Position numbers and translations under genes: made by a program
Part shown: positions 9,728-20,070 of the stretch, piece by piece
Position numbering within the stretch: the first letter of the stretch is position 1
Layout of the letters: every line of letters starts with the position of its first letter
Assembly: GCF_003113495.2 (NCBI RefSeq)
Contig: NZ_CP084506.1
Location: 2,790,001-2,854,000, forward strand
Origin: Edwardsiella tarda ATCC 15947 = NBRC 105688
Lineage (GTDB): Bacteria; Pseudomonadota; Gammaproteobacteria; Enterobacterales; Enterobacteriaceae
Reading direction: 5' to 3'
Length of the DNA: 64,000 nucleotides
Notes under the pieces: model-generated
Database searches by the model: none
Told to the model about the DNA's origin: nothing
Seen by the model: only the letters and a program-made list of their open reading frames with translations

Positions 9728-12700
9728 CGTCATCTCCTTCTTCCCCAGCGAACAGACGATCCAAGGCCGTCACCAACGCCTGCGAGGGTCGGCAGGCGAA
9801 GACGCCCTGCCCCGGCACCGCACGCGTCATGCCGCGCAGGAAACAGTAAAATACCCCCCCGAAGTGGCGCTGATAGTCATAGTCAGCCACACGGTGGCGC
9901 AGATAACGGTGTAAGGCCAGGCTATACAGCTGATACTGCAGGTCGTAACGGTGCGATACCATCGCCGCCGCCATCGCCGCATCGCTGTAGGCCTTTCCCG
10001 TCTCACCCAACCAGTTCGATTTATAATCCAGCAGGTAGTAACGCCCACGATGGCAGAACACCAGATCGATAAACCCCTTCAGCATGCCGTCGACCGCGTT
10101 AAACGCCAACGGGGGGCTCTGGGCCGACAGCGCGTCATGGCGCCGGATCACCTCATCTAGCCGGGCGGGATCGAGCGGACGGGCGATCGGCAGGTAGAAC
10201 TGCAACTCGGGCTGGCAATGCGTCGGCGCCAGTTGGCTCAGACTCAACCCTTGCGCATCTAACGGCGCCAGGAGGATTTGCGTTAACCAATGCGCCAATG
10301 CGGGCACCCACTCGGGCGCTAAGCCCTGCTCCTGGCAACGTTCGGCCAGCCAGAGTTCATCGATAGGCTGAGTGAAATCCAACGCCTCTAGGAGGCTGTG
10401 TAGAAACGTGCCCGGTGCGGCGCCGCGCGGGAAACTATGGGCATCCAGGCTCGGTGCGGGCGGAGCGCGGTGCTCGCCGGCGGCATCGATGTCCAGATGG
10501 GGCAACAGCTCCAGGTAACGCCCACTGCTGCCATGTTGTTGCAGCGCCGAATAACTGGTCACGCGCCAGGTGTCGCGCAGCGAGCGGTTGAAGGCCTTAG
10601 CGCACAAGGTACGCGCCGTCGCGAGTGGGCCTTGCCAGGCCTCGACGTCGACAGGAGCCAGACGCGTCAGGCGGATATCGTCATCCTGTAATGCCTGCAA
10701 CGCCTGATGTAACCCCTCGGCATCGCAGGCGTCGCCGCGCTGTAACAGATACCCTAACGCGCTATGGTGCAAGTCGCTTTCACCTTGCTTCTTGCGATTG
10801 CCGAGCACCAGCGGGGCGATACCCAACGCACAATAGTAGATGGAGCGAGTGACGCCGACGTACAACAGGCGCAAATCCTCCGCCAGACGTTCCTGATCGG
10901 CTCGAGCCAACGCCTGCTCGTCCGCGCACAGATCCCAGACGGCTTGTAGGCTGTGGGATTCGTGATACAGCCCCTGACGCTGGCGGCGAAAGGTGGCGAC
11001 GAAGGGCAAAAAGACCACGGGAAACTCCAATCCCTTGGACTTATGAATGGTCACCACCTGTACCAAGTGCCGATCGCTCTCCAAGCGCATCTGCTGGCTC
11101 TCCGCCTGCGGCTGCGGGCTATCGATCTGCTGCGCCAACCAACGCACCAGCGCCGGCTCGCTCTCCAGTTGCTGCGCCGCCTCCTGCAACAACTCGCCCA
11201 GATGCAACACATCGGTCAAACGGCGCTCGCCCCCCGACGTCGCCAACAGGTTCTCGGCCAAGCGACGGCGGCCGATCAACTCACGCAACATCGGTAAGAC
11301 GCCACGCCGCTGCCAGTGGCGCCGGTAGTCATCGAACTCATCCACTACCGCATCCCATCGCCGCTCATCTTGATTCAATGCATCCAGCTCGGCGGCACTC
11401 AGCCCCAACAGGCCGACAGCCAAGGCGCTGCGCAGGGTACGGCTCTGCGCTGGTGCCAGGATGGCCTGCAACAGCCACAATAGATCGCGGGCCTCCGGGG
11501 TAGAGAAGACGCTGTCACGGTTCGACAGATACACCGAGGGGATGTTGAGGGCACTCAAGGCATCACGCATCACCGTCGCCTCATGGCGACTGCGTACCAG
11601 GATGGTCATATCGGCGGCGCACAGCGGCCGCCCCTCCGCACCCTCATCCTCGCCGATCAACCGCGCCTCTCCCCGTTGCCCGGCGCTGAGCCAATCGCGG
11701 ATCTGCGTCGCACAGCGTTGCGCCATCACATGCAGGTACTCTTGCTGGCTACAGCCGGGTACGTCGTACAGCCACAGATCCAACGCCGCCTGCGCGACAT
11801 CGTCGATCAGCAGCCGATGATGGGCATTCTTCGGCGCGGCTGCCACCGGCAAGAAGGGGATCTCGTCGAACAAAAAGGGGGCGGGGGACAGGGAGAAAAG
11901 ACGATTGACCGCCTGCACCATGCCGGGAGCCGAACGCCAGTTGGTACCCAGGGTGTAACACGCCTCCACCGCCGCGCGAGCCTGTAGATAGGTGAAGATA
12001 TCCGCGCCGCGGAAGGCGTAGATCGCCTGCTTGGGATCGCCGATCAGCAGCAACGCCGTCTCGGCCTGAGCCGCCCCGCCGTAAATATGGTGGAAGATAC
12101 GGTATTGTTGCGGGTCGGTATCCTGAAATTCATCGATCATCGCTACCGGGTAACGCTGGCGAATAGCGGCGGCTAAGGCCTCCCCCGCCTGCGCATCAAG
12201 CGCCTGGGCCAAACGACTGAGTAGATCGTCGAACCCCAGCTCGGCACGACGCCGTTTCTCCTGCTGCACGCTCTCCCTGACGGCGACCAGCGCCTGCGCC
12301 AGCAGCACATCGCGCAGTGACAGCGGCTCGGCCAGCAACGCCTCGACGGCGGCGAACAGGGCGTGACGCGGTGCGCTACCTTTCGTGGTCTTCTGTTCCA
12401 GCGTCGCCTGGGCGAAGCGTTCGATGGATCCCGGCAACTGGTAGTCCAGTGTCTCCTGTTGCGCCCAGGCCGCCATCTCATCCAACCATTTGGGCAGATG
12501 GCGACTACTGTAGCTGCGCTTATCCACGCCCGAGTCGGCGATCAGCGCAGCCACCTGCCCGCCCTGCTCGCGCCAGGCCGCCTTAAGCGCCTCGATACGG
12601 GCGATCAGCGCCCGATGGCGCTGCTCCACCGACTCCTGAAGCGCGCTGGCCGGTCGTAGCAGCGGCATCTCGCCCGACAAGTAGGGGCGTAACTCGGCTA

Positions 12701-13277
12701 AGAGAGCCTCCGGGCCGCTCCACAGCTGGCTGACGATCGCCGCCACCGCCTGGGGCAAGGGGTAACAGTGGCGCCGCCAGAAATCGGCACAGGCCTGGCG
12801 TTGCAGCTGAGACTCATCCTGCAACAAGGTCTGCTGAAACAGAACCCCAGACTCGAAGGCGTTTTGGCTAAGCATGCGCTGACAAAAGCCATGAATGGTG
12901 TAGATCGCCGCCTCATCCATCTGCCGCTCCGCCGCCAGGAGCAAGGCCGCCGCCTGAGGCAGATCGGCGATCTGCCTCAGTAGAGCGCTCAGCAACGGAT
13001 GCGCGCTGTAGCCACGCAGACAAGCCAGGCGTAGATCGTGAATATTGCTGCGAATGCGCCCACGCAGCTCCTCGGTGGCGGCCTCGGTAAAGGTCACCAC
13101 CAGGATCTCCTCGACCGCCAACGGGCGCGGATAGGCATGCTCCTCCCCCAACCCCAACAGCAGACGTAGGTAGAGCGCCGCCAGGGTAAAGGTCTTGCCG
13201 GTACCGGCCGAGGCCTCGATCAGGCGCGCGCCACGCAGCGGCAGCGTAAGCGGATCCAGCGTATGCGTCGCCATCAT
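9717..13277 (-). CDS. recB: RecBCD enzyme subunit RecB (3'-5' helicase and nuclease)
   Basis: RecB carries the UvrD-type SF1 helicase and the single nuclease site of RecBCD, and loads RecA after Chi. Walker A is EASAGTGKTFTLAALYLRLL at about 20-40, VAMIDEFQDTDPQQYRIF is motif II, and VVTIHKSKGLEFPVVFLPF is motif V. The C-terminal nuclease domain has the catalytic YLLDYKSNWLG motif and the QLYSLALHRYLRHR helix. The start is ATG at 13277, which shares its A with the ptrA TGA stop (TGATG coupling); a TTG three bases upstream is less likely. The product is 1186 residues, close to the E. coli 1180. Confidence 0.96.
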   Translation of the reverse strand: MMATHTLDPLTLPLRGARLIEASAGTGKTFTLAALYLRLLLGLGEEHAYPRPLAVEEILVVTFTEAATEELRGRIRSNIHDLRLACLRGYSAHPLLSALLRQIADLPQAAALLLAAERQMDEAAIYTIHGFCQRMLSQNAFESGVLFQQTLLQDESQLQRQACADFWRRHCYPLPQAVAAIVSQLWSGPEALLAELRPYLSGEMPLLRPASALQESVEQRHRALIARIEALKAAWREQGGQVAALIADSGVDKRSYSSRHLPKWLDEMAAWAQQETLDYQLPGSIERFAQATLEQKTTKGSAPRHALFAAVEALLAEPLSLRDVLLAQALVAVRESVQQEKRRRAELGFDDLLSRLAQALDAQAGEALAAAIRQRYPVAMIDEFQDTDPQQYRIFHHIYGGAAQAETALLLIGDPKQAIYAFRGADIFTYLQARAAVEACYTLGTNWRSAPGMVQAVNRLFSLSPAPFLFDEIPFLPVAAAPKNAHHRLLIDDVAQAALDLWLYDVPGCSQQEYLHVMAQRCATQIRDWLSAGQRGEARLIGEDEGAEGRPLCAADMTILVRSRHEATVMRDALSALNIPSVYLSNRDSVFSTPEARDLLWLLQAILAPAQSRTLRSALAVGLLGLSAAELDALNQDERRWDAVVDEFDDYRRHWQRRGVLPMLRELIGRRRLAENLLATSGGERRLTDVLHLGELLQEAAQQLESEPALVRWLAQQIDSPQPQAESQQMRLESDRHLVQVVTIHKSKGLEFPVVFLPFVATFRRQRQGLYHESHSLQAVWDLCADEQALARADQERLAEDLRLLYVGVTRSIYYCALGIAPLVLGNRKKQGESDLHHSALGYLLQRGDACDAEGLHQALQALQDDDIRLTRLAPVDVEAWQGPLATARTLCAKAFNRSLRDTWRVTSYSALQQHGSSGRYLELLPHLDIDAAGEHRAPPAPSLDAHSFPRGAAPGTFLHSLLEALDFTQPIDELWLAERCQEQGLAPEWVPALAHWLTQILLAPLDAQGLSLSQLAPTHCQPELQFYLPIARPLDPARLDEVIRRHDALSAQSPPLAFNAVDGMLKGFIDLVFCHRGRYYLLDYKSNWLGETGKAYSDAAMAAAMVSHRYDLQYQLYSLALHRYLRHRVADYDYQRHFGGVFYCFLRGMTRAVPGQGVFACRPSQALVTALDRLFAGEEGDDDVR

Positions 13278-16162
13278 CAACGGCTGACCTCGATCTTCAG
13301 ACTCCGTTGCAGGGCGCTGGCGTCAGGGTAGTTATGCCATCCCGCCGGCTGGGCATATTGCCCTTGGGCGCTCTGCCCCATCACCTGGGACAACACGGCT
13401 AACCCCTGCGGTGCCATGACCGCTTGACGGAAGAAGCGCTGCAGATCGGCGCGCGTCAACGCGCCCAAGGCCGCGATCAGCTTCTCTCGCGTGTCGAAGG
13501 CCAGGTTGCCGCGGGCAAAGTCGCCCTGGAAACGCCCCGCCTCCTCGGACAGCGTCTGCGGACGCTGGCGGAGCTGAGTGATCAGGGCCTGGCGATACTG
13601 ATCAAAGTCGGCCTCACTCAAGGCCGCCAGACGCCGCTCCGCCTGGGCGTAGAAGGCTTGATAGCGACCATATACGTAATCCGGCGCACGGTTGTTACTC
13701 TGCAGCAGGAAGGCCAGCCCCCACTGACGCCCGACCGAGGTCGGGAAGGCAAACAACGCATAGGCCAGTTGTTCCTGGGTGCGCAGCTGATCGTAGAACC
13801 AGGGTTGTAGGATCTGGCTCAACAACTGACTACGCGCCATGCCCGCCACCTCATCGTATCCCGTCGGTACATACACGGCGGCCAACGCCGAGTCGCTGCT
13901 GCTACCCGCCTGATGCAGCGTCGCCGCCGTCGGCTGGGTGATCACCACATCGCGACCATACCACCAGCGCGTGCCCTGGGTATGCAATTGCTTACTGATG
14001 CGCTCGGCCAGCAGGCTCACCTGCTCGGCGGAGAGGTTACCCACCGCCAACAGATCCAGTGAGGCTCCCTCGATCAGTCGTGTACGATACGCCACGATGT
14101 CTGCCAGGGTGATCGATGGCAACAGGGCGCGGCGCGCGGCGCGCTCACTATAGGGCACCTGGGAAAGTGCCCGCACCGGCTGCATCGCCAACTCGAAGGC
14201 CTTGGCCTTATCGGCGGCGTCGAGTTGCTGACGATACCATGACTTAGCCTGCGCCAGCTGCGCCTCGGTCGGGGTGAAGCCCCGATACCCCTCAAGCAGC
14301 GCGCTGAGTAGTTGTGGCATGCGTTGGGTGAAACCACTGGCGCTGATCACCAGCCCATCGTCATAGCCGGTCGAGAAGCCGATCCCCCCCACCGAAGCCT
14401 GATAGGCCAACTGATCCAACGCCAATCCGGCCAGGTAGTCGGTCAAGACAAAGAGCACCTGACCTCGCGCCTGGTCGCCATCGAGCGGGTTACGCAGCGC
14501 CAGCGTGATGTCCGCCTTCGGCTCATCGGCAAAGTAGCGACTCGGCATATACAACGCGCGCAACCCCGGGCGATCGACGATCGCCTGCGGATGGCTAGGG
14601 GTGGGCGTGACCGGCTTAATCAGGGCGAAGTCATCGGGAATATAGGGATTGAGCGCCGGTAACGACAGCGAGATATCCCGCCCATCGCGCTGCCAACGCG
14701 CCAGTTGTTGCGGCGTGATGCGGTCGACCTGATAGGGCGCATCGACGAAATAGGCCAGCTTATTGTGCGGCTCGTCGGGGCCGATAAACCAGATACGCGC
14801 CTGCTGCGGCGTCATGCTGTCGAGACGCGCGGCGATCGCCTGGGGATCGAAGCGATCGGCCAAATAGGGGGCGTCCAATACATGGGCGACCGGCACGCGC
14901 AGCATCATATCGACCATCCACTCGACGTATCCCATGTCACGGGTGATCGACGGGTAACGAAAGTCGAGCGCCAGCACATGGGCTATCTCGTCAAAGTAGC
15001 TCTGCTTGATGCCCTGGGTACGGAGTAGGCGTAGGTAATCGTAAATCGCCGCGATCACCCGTCCCCGCTCGGCGACCCCCTTCTCCGTCAGGGCGACATT
15101 GATGTTAAAGACACCGCCGTTGCGATCGGCTAACGGATCGGCCCCGGCGCTGATGGACTCGGCCAGCCCCTGGCGTTGCAGCCAGTCGGACAGCGTGTTC
15201 TTACTCCGATTGCCGATCAGGTAACTGATGTAGGTGTCAGTCTTGCTACGGAACGCGGCGCTGTCGTTAGGAATGCGGTATTCGATGCGAAGCATACGGC
15301 GTGGTTGAGCCGGGACATAATGAATGATGATGCCCTGCTGAGCCGGCGTCACCACCGGTACGTCGATCGGTGCCACCGTCGCATGGCGATTGGCGATACG
15401 GCCAAAACTCTGCACCGCTAAGGCCGCCAACGCGGGCAGCGGCTGATCACCATAGATCACCCCAACCATCAGGTTGGCGGAATAGTAACGCTGATAAAAG
15501 GCCACCAACTGCTGGTGCAGATTACTGCCGGGCTTATCGCTCAGCGTCTCCAGGTTCCCCCCGGAGAAACGGGCGCTGGGGTGGGCCGGATTGAGTGTCT
15601 CGGCGGAGACTTGCTCCATACGCAGGCCGTCACGCGAACGGGCCAGCGTCAACTCGGCGTTCACCGCATGGCGCTCCCGATCGGCGTTGCCCTTATCCAG
15701 TAGCGGCTCGGCGATGGCGTCGGCCAGACGATCCAACGCCGGCGCTAAGGCATCGTTCTCCACCTGGAGATAGTAGGCCGTCCGGTACGAGGCGGTGCTG
15801 GCGTTATAGCTGCCACCATGTTTCTTGAGAAACTCCGACAGGTTATCCGGTTGTGGGAAACGCTTCGACCCCATCAACACCATATGCTCCAGGTAGTGTG
15901 CCAACCCGAGCTGACTCGCGGGATCATCCAGCGATCCGACCGGTAAGGCTAACGCCGCGAGTGAGTGCGGCGCCTGCGGATCCGAGACCAACACCACCTT
16001 CATACCGTTATCTAAACGGATAGCCTGATAAGCGCGCGGATCACCGGCGCTCTTGTTGATGCTCTCGGCCAACGGTTGCCAGCCCACGGCGGCCATGCCC
16101 AACGGGGCCCACAACAGCAGCAATAGCCAGAGGACTATCACCCTACCTTGTCTACGTATCAC
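13277..16162 (-). CDS. ptrA: Protease III (pitrilysin), periplasmic M16 zinc metallopeptidase
   Basis: Protease III degrades small polypeptides in the periplasm. The inverted zinc motif HYLEH of M16 peptidases lies at about residue 83, with the distal Glu in the NAVNAELTLAR segment. I place the start at a GTG (16162) with GAGGGGGAGA before it, giving MIRRQGRVIVLWLLLLLWAP, a signal peptide cleaved near GMAA; the TTG 18 bp upstream is the alternative. This gives 961 residues, as in E. coli (962). It sits between recC and recB, the conserved enterobacterial order, and is translationally coupled to recB. Confidence 0.94.
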   Translation of the reverse strand: MIRRQGRVIVLWLLLLLWAPLGMAAVGWQPLAESINKSAGDPRAYQAIRLDNGMKVVLVSDPQAPHSLAALALPVGSLDDPASQLGLAHYLEHMVLMGSKRFPQPDNLSEFLKKHGGSYNASTASYRTAYYLQVENDALAPALDRLADAIAEPLLDKGNADRERHAVNAELTLARSRDGLRMEQVSAETLNPAHPSARFSGGNLETLSDKPGSNLHQQLVAFYQRYYSANLMVGVIYGDQPLPALAALAVQSFGRIANRHATVAPIDVPVVTPAQQGIIIHYVPAQPRRMLRIEYRIPNDSAAFRSKTDTYISYLIGNRSKNTLSDWLQRQGLAESISAGADPLADRNGGVFNINVALTEKGVAERGRVIAAIYDYLRLLRTQGIKQSYFDEIAHVLALDFRYPSITRDMGYVEWMVDMMLRVPVAHVLDAPYLADRFDPQAIAARLDSMTPQQARIWFIGPDEPHNKLAYFVDAPYQVDRITPQQLARWQRDGRDISLSLPALNPYIPDDFALIKPVTPTPSHPQAIVDRPGLRALYMPSRYFADEPKADITLALRNPLDGDQARGQVLFVLTDYLAGLALDQLAYQASVGGIGFSTGYDDGLVISASGFTQRMPQLLSALLEGYRGFTPTEAQLAQAKSWYRQQLDAADKAKAFELAMQPVRALSQVPYSERAARRALLPSITLADIVAYRTRLIEGASLDLLAVGNLSAEQVSLLAERISKQLHTQGTRWWYGRDVVITQPTAATLHQAGSSSDSALAAVYVPTGYDEVAGMARSQLLSQILQPWFYDQLRTQEQLAYALFAFPTSVGRQWGLAFLLQSNNRAPDYVYGRYQAFYAQAERRLAALSEADFDQYRQALITQLRQRPQTLSEEAGRFQGDFARGNLAFDTREKLIAALGALTRADLQRFFRQAVMAPQGLAVLSQVMGQSAQGQYAQPAGWHNYPDASALQRSLKIEVSR

Positions 16163-16229
16163 GCTCTCTCCCCCTCTCAATTCTGTCGTCGGCGCCCATC
16201 GCGTAACGCCTCACTTCCTCGCCCCCTCG

Positions 16230-19200
16230 TCACGCCAGGTTATGGCGTAACAACGGCAGATAAAAGCGCTGTGCCTGGTTCGTAATGGCCTGTAGCGCCG
16301 TCTCATCCAGCGTCCTCACCACCCGTTGCAGATAGGCATCCTGCCCCTCGCCACTGGCGAAGGCATCACCGTTCCAGCATTGAGTGAGGCTGCTACGTGC
16401 CTTGGCGAGGACCGCCTCATCCGTCAACAACTGCGCCGTCTCTTTATCATAACAGCACTTTAGCCATTGCCATCCGCTACGCGTCAGCAGCAACGGCTGC
16501 TGCATACCCAGACGATAACCGGCGATCAACTGCTCTAATGCCTGTTCCGCCTGGGTGACCTCAATCCCGCTGAAGTGCCAGGCCGTATTTTTACGACCAA
16601 ACATCCAGCTCTCGCCCCTCCCCTGGGTGAGGCAAAACAGCAAATGCTCGATCCACAAGACCAGGCCATCCGTCGCCCCCAGCTCGGCAGGACGCCAGCG
16701 TACCACCCCTTCGGCTTGCGCCTGGGGCAACCAACCGCTTAGACGGCAGCCCGCCAGGGTACAGTCGATCTCCAGGCTCTCGCCCGGTTGGAATACCTCC
16801 CCGACCCGCTGCGCCAACTGCGCCATCTCCGTGTGTTGCGCCTGCCACCACAGCTCGCCAAAAGCCCCGAAGGGCAACGTACCGGCGGCGCGGATCTGAC
16901 GGTATAGCGGCATTACCTCTTCACCGGCGATCAGCCGATTGAGCAGCAACTGATTGATCTGATAACGACTAAGGGCATCCAGGGTGAACGGCTCCTCCTC
17001 CGGCAGTTCGCTCTCTTCGCGGGTGAAGCTCACCCCCAGACGCTGTTGGAAGAAGGCGCGCACCGGGTGACGGTAGAAGCGGATCAACGCATCCAGCGTC
17101 AGCGTCTCGAGCGCCTGCGGCGCCAGACTGACCGCAAAGGGTGGCTGCTCCGTCCCCTGCCCGCTGGCGGCCGGTAACCACTCATTGGCGTAACTCTGGT
17201 ATTCGCTAGCCGGGTCGAAGTTCTCGGCATCGAAGGGCACCCGCGGATGGAGATGACACAGGTGTGTCATCACCCGCGCGGCGCTGCTGTCGACATCCCG
17301 TTGCCGATCGGCGGCCAAGCAGTGGCTCTGGGCGATATACTCCAGCAGTTCGCTGACCAACACGCTGGGATAGCGCGCCGTATTATCCTGTACCGAACGG
17401 CCGATATAGCTGATATACAGACGCTGTTGCGCCGAGAGCAACGCTTCAAGGAACAGATAACGGTCATCGTCACGCCGGCTGCGATCGCCGCGCTGTACCT
17501 TTCCGGCCATCAGATCGAAGCCCAACGGTGCCAGGGTGCGCGGGTAGACGCCATCGTTCATGCCCAACAGACACACCACCTTGAATGGAATGGAGCGCAT
17601 CGGCATCAGGGTACAGAAGTTAATCGGCCCGGCGAGGAAGCGTTGGCTGATGCGCTGCGTATCCAGACGCGCCGCCAACTCGTCACGCAACAACGCGATC
17701 GGCAGAGTCTCGGCGTAATTCGATGTCAGTCCATCGGCGAGCAACTGTAACCACTGTTGCTCGATCAGCGCGCAGACCGCCTCGCTGTCGGCATCGGTAA
17801 GAAAGAAGGTATCGAGCAACTCGCGACACAATGGCTGCCATTGCGCCAGTGTCTGCATCTGCCCCAGACGCTGGCGCCAGTCACGCAGAGCCGCCAAGAA
17901 TTGCGCCAGATGGCCGACCAACTCGGCGACGCTGCCGCTGGACTCGTCATAGGGCAACACGCCCTGCCAGTCGCCGCAGCGGCTGTCCATGGCATACCCC
18001 AACAGCATACGCGTCAGGCCGAACTGCCAGGTGTGCTGACCCGTCGCAGGGAGCGCCAGCGCGCGCACCGCCTCGTCATCCAGCCCCCAACGAATGCCAG
18101 AGTCCTCGACCCAGTGGCGCAACAGGCGGATGCCCTCCTCGTCGATGGCAAAGCGAGCGGTCAGCGCCGGCACCTCCAGCAACGCCAGCACCTGCTCGGC
18201 GGTGAAGCGGCTGTTGGGCAGATCGAGCAACGCCAGCGTCGCCTGCACCACCGGGTGTAACTGGCGGGCGCTGCGGTCAGAGATGGCGAAGGGTAAATAG
18301 CGCGCCGCGGGGGCGTTGCCGAAGACCGCCTGAATGAAGGGCGCATAACTGTCGATGTCGGCGACCATGACGATCACGTCGCGCGCGCTGAGGGTAGGAT
18401 CGGCGGCGAACATGTCCAGTAGACAATCGTGCAGTACCTCGACCTCACGTTGCGGGCTGTGGCAGACATGGACGCTAATACTGCGATCATCGGGCGCCAA
18501 CAGACGCTTCCGGCTGCTGTCCTGCAACGTCTGCGGCGAATCGGCGATGCAGGCATGATCCTCTAACTCCAGCATGTCACGCTGAATACGCTGCAGCAGT
18601 GTGTCTTGATCCAGATCGACGAAGGCGCTGACCTCCTGTGGCCCATGCTGGGCCAATAGGTACATGTGATCGCGCCCCAGCTTCCCCCAGGAGGCGAGCA
18701 GCGGATTACTCAGCTGCTGTTCACCATCCTCGCCAAAAAGTGCCGAGGCCTGTTCCGGCGTACGGAACAGCGTACTGTGACTCTCACCCAGCGTGCGCTG
18801 GGCCAGCAAGTAATCGCGCCGCCGCCGACTCTGTAACCGGGCAAGGAAAGCATAGTCCTGAATATCGCCCCAATAGTAGCGACAGGGGTTGGTAAACATC
18901 AGATGCACATCGATGTGTTCCCCCAGGGCGCGCAATGCCTCCAGATAAACCGGCGGCAAGGCCGAAATACCGCAGATGAAGACCCGCCGCGGTAGCCCGG
19001 CCGGTGGCTGGTCAGCCTGCTGCAACGCCTGGATAAAACGCTGATAGAGGTTGGCGCGGTGCCACTGCGGCTGACCCAGACGCTCGGTGTAGTCGCGCAG
19101 TGCGACCCATAGAGGAGCCTGCCACAGCTGGGCACTGTCGAGATCATCAATCAATGTCCCCTGCTCCCAGCGCTGCAACCACTCGGGACGATATACCAGG

Positions 19201-19613
19201 TATTGGTCATACAGGTCGGCGATACGTGCCGCCAGTTGAAACTGCTTACGCCGATCCGCATCGTCGCTTAAGTAGTGGGCCAACGGCGCAAACTCGGGAC
19301 GTATCAGGAACTGGGGCAACAGCCACATCAGCTTCCAGGTCATCGCATCTTTGCTGAAGGCGCTACGCTGTGGGATATCCGGCAGCACGCGCGTAAACAG
19401 GTCCCAGATGAAGGTCGCCGGCAGGGGAAAATCGATATTGGCGGCGATCCCGAAGCTGCGCGCCAGCTCCATCTGCAACCATTGCGCCATCCCCGGACTC
19501 TGCACCAGGATCACCTCGCGCTCGAAGGGATTGTCCAGCGGCTGCCCCTGCATCAAGGCCGCCATCAGTTGCGTTAGGACATCCAGTTGGTTGGAGTGAT
19601 AAACGGTAAACAT
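16230..19613 (-). CDS. recC: RecBCD enzyme subunit RecC (Chi recognition)
   Basis: RecC recognises Chi and splits the DNA strands for RecB and RecD; its helicase and nuclease folds are catalytically dead. The 1127-residue product opens with MFTVYHSNQLDVLTQLMAAL and continues VILVQSPGMAQWLQMELARS like E. coli RecC (1122). Later landmarks include IMVADIDSYAPFIQAVFG, VVCLLGMNDGVYPR and LYISYIGRSVQDN. The ribosome site GAGAGGCT precedes the ATG. It is first in the recC-ptrA-recB-recD order, with 67 bp to ptrA that may hold a ptrA promoter. Confidence 0.96.
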   Translation of the reverse strand: MFTVYHSNQLDVLTQLMAALMQGQPLDNPFEREVILVQSPGMAQWLQMELARSFGIAANIDFPLPATFIWDLFTRVLPDIPQRSAFSKDAMTWKLMWLLPQFLIRPEFAPLAHYLSDDADRRKQFQLAARIADLYDQYLVYRPEWLQRWEQGTLIDDLDSAQLWQAPLWVALRDYTERLGQPQWHRANLYQRFIQALQQADQPPAGLPRRVFICGISALPPVYLEALRALGEHIDVHLMFTNPCRYYWGDIQDYAFLARLQSRRRRDYLLAQRTLGESHSTLFRTPEQASALFGEDGEQQLSNPLLASWGKLGRDHMYLLAQHGPQEVSAFVDLDQDTLLQRIQRDMLELEDHACIADSPQTLQDSSRKRLLAPDDRSISVHVCHSPQREVEVLHDCLLDMFAADPTLSARDVIVMVADIDSYAPFIQAVFGNAPAARYLPFAISDRSARQLHPVVQATLALLDLPNSRFTAEQVLALLEVPALTARFAIDEEGIRLLRHWVEDSGIRWGLDDEAVRALALPATGQHTWQFGLTRMLLGYAMDSRCGDWQGVLPYDESSGSVAELVGHLAQFLAALRDWRQRLGQMQTLAQWQPLCRELLDTFFLTDADSEAVCALIEQQWLQLLADGLTSNYAETLPIALLRDELAARLDTQRISQRFLAGPINFCTLMPMRSIPFKVVCLLGMNDGVYPRTLAPLGFDLMAGKVQRGDRSRRDDDRYLFLEALLSAQQRLYISYIGRSVQDNTARYPSVLVSELLEYIAQSHCLAADRQRDVDSSAARVMTHLCHLHPRVPFDAENFDPASEYQSYANEWLPAASGQGTEQPPFAVSLAPQALETLTLDALIRFYRHPVRAFFQQRLGVSFTREESELPEEEPFTLDALSRYQINQLLLNRLIAGEEVMPLYRQIRAAGTLPFGAFGELWWQAQHTEMAQLAQRVGEVFQPGESLEIDCTLAGCRLSGWLPQAQAEGVVRWRPAELGATDGLVLWIEHLLFCLTQGRGESWMFGRKNTAWHFSGIEVTQAEQALEQLIAGYRLGMQQPLLLTRSGWQWLKCCYDKETAQLLTDEAVLAKARSSLTQCWNGDAFASGEGQDAYLQRVVRTLDETALQAITNQAQRFYLPLLRHNLA

Positions 19614-19686
19614 AGCCTCTCCGGGTCGAGCGCCGCCCTGCGATGCGGACAGTGGAATTTTGCGCTCAAGCTACCGCGAACGCCGC

Positions 19687-20070
19687 TCAAGGGCAAATCA
19701 ACTTTTCCAGGCTGGCCGTATCGCCCAGCGGTGTGCTGACCCGGCAGCGTAACCGCTGACATGTCCCTTCGGGATGCGACTCAAGCGTACGCCGCCACCC
19801 CGGCGGCATGGGAGACAAGGGTTGATGCAATGCCGCCTGCGCTAGCCCCTCGCGTGCGCAGCGCCAAGCCTCCTGACGCTGTAGCTGTAACCGTTGGGTG
19901 TGTAGCAGCGCGCGCTGCGTCTGAATCAGCCCCAACAGACCGACGCTAGTTAGCAGCAACGCCACCATCACCTCCAGCAATCCACTCCCCCGCTGGCGGG
20001 CATCCCTCTGCGCCGGGGAGGTAATCGAGCCAACCGCTGGGCTGCGCCCGATAGTATCGTGTCCGTGCAT
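19687..20070 (-). CDS. ppdC: Prepilin-like minor pseudopilin PpdC
   Basis: Last gene of the ppdA-ppdB-ygdB-ppdC set, which encodes minor pilins that prime type IV pilus or pseudopilus assembly. A class III signal is present: basic leader, then RG|SGLLEVMVALLLTSVGLLG with Glu at mature position 5 and a hydrophobic helix. The ATG at 20070 has GAGG four bases upstream but gives a long 28-residue leader; no better start exists between it and the cleavage site. The 5' part overlaps ygdB by about 125 bp in another frame. A Cys pair near the C-terminus (TCQRLRC) resembles E. coli PpdC. Confidence 0.8.
   Translation of the reverse strand: MHGHDTIGRSPAVGSITSPAQRDARQRGSGLLEVMVALLLTSVGLLGLIQTQRALLHTQRLQLQRQEAWRCAREGLAQAALHQPLSPMPPGWRRTLESHPEGTCQRLRCRVSTPLGDTASLEKLICP

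Noticed and set aside
7932..13000. Several 80-130 codon frames antisense to recD and recB
   Set aside because: All lie inside well-supported genes and have no ribosome site or family resemblance.
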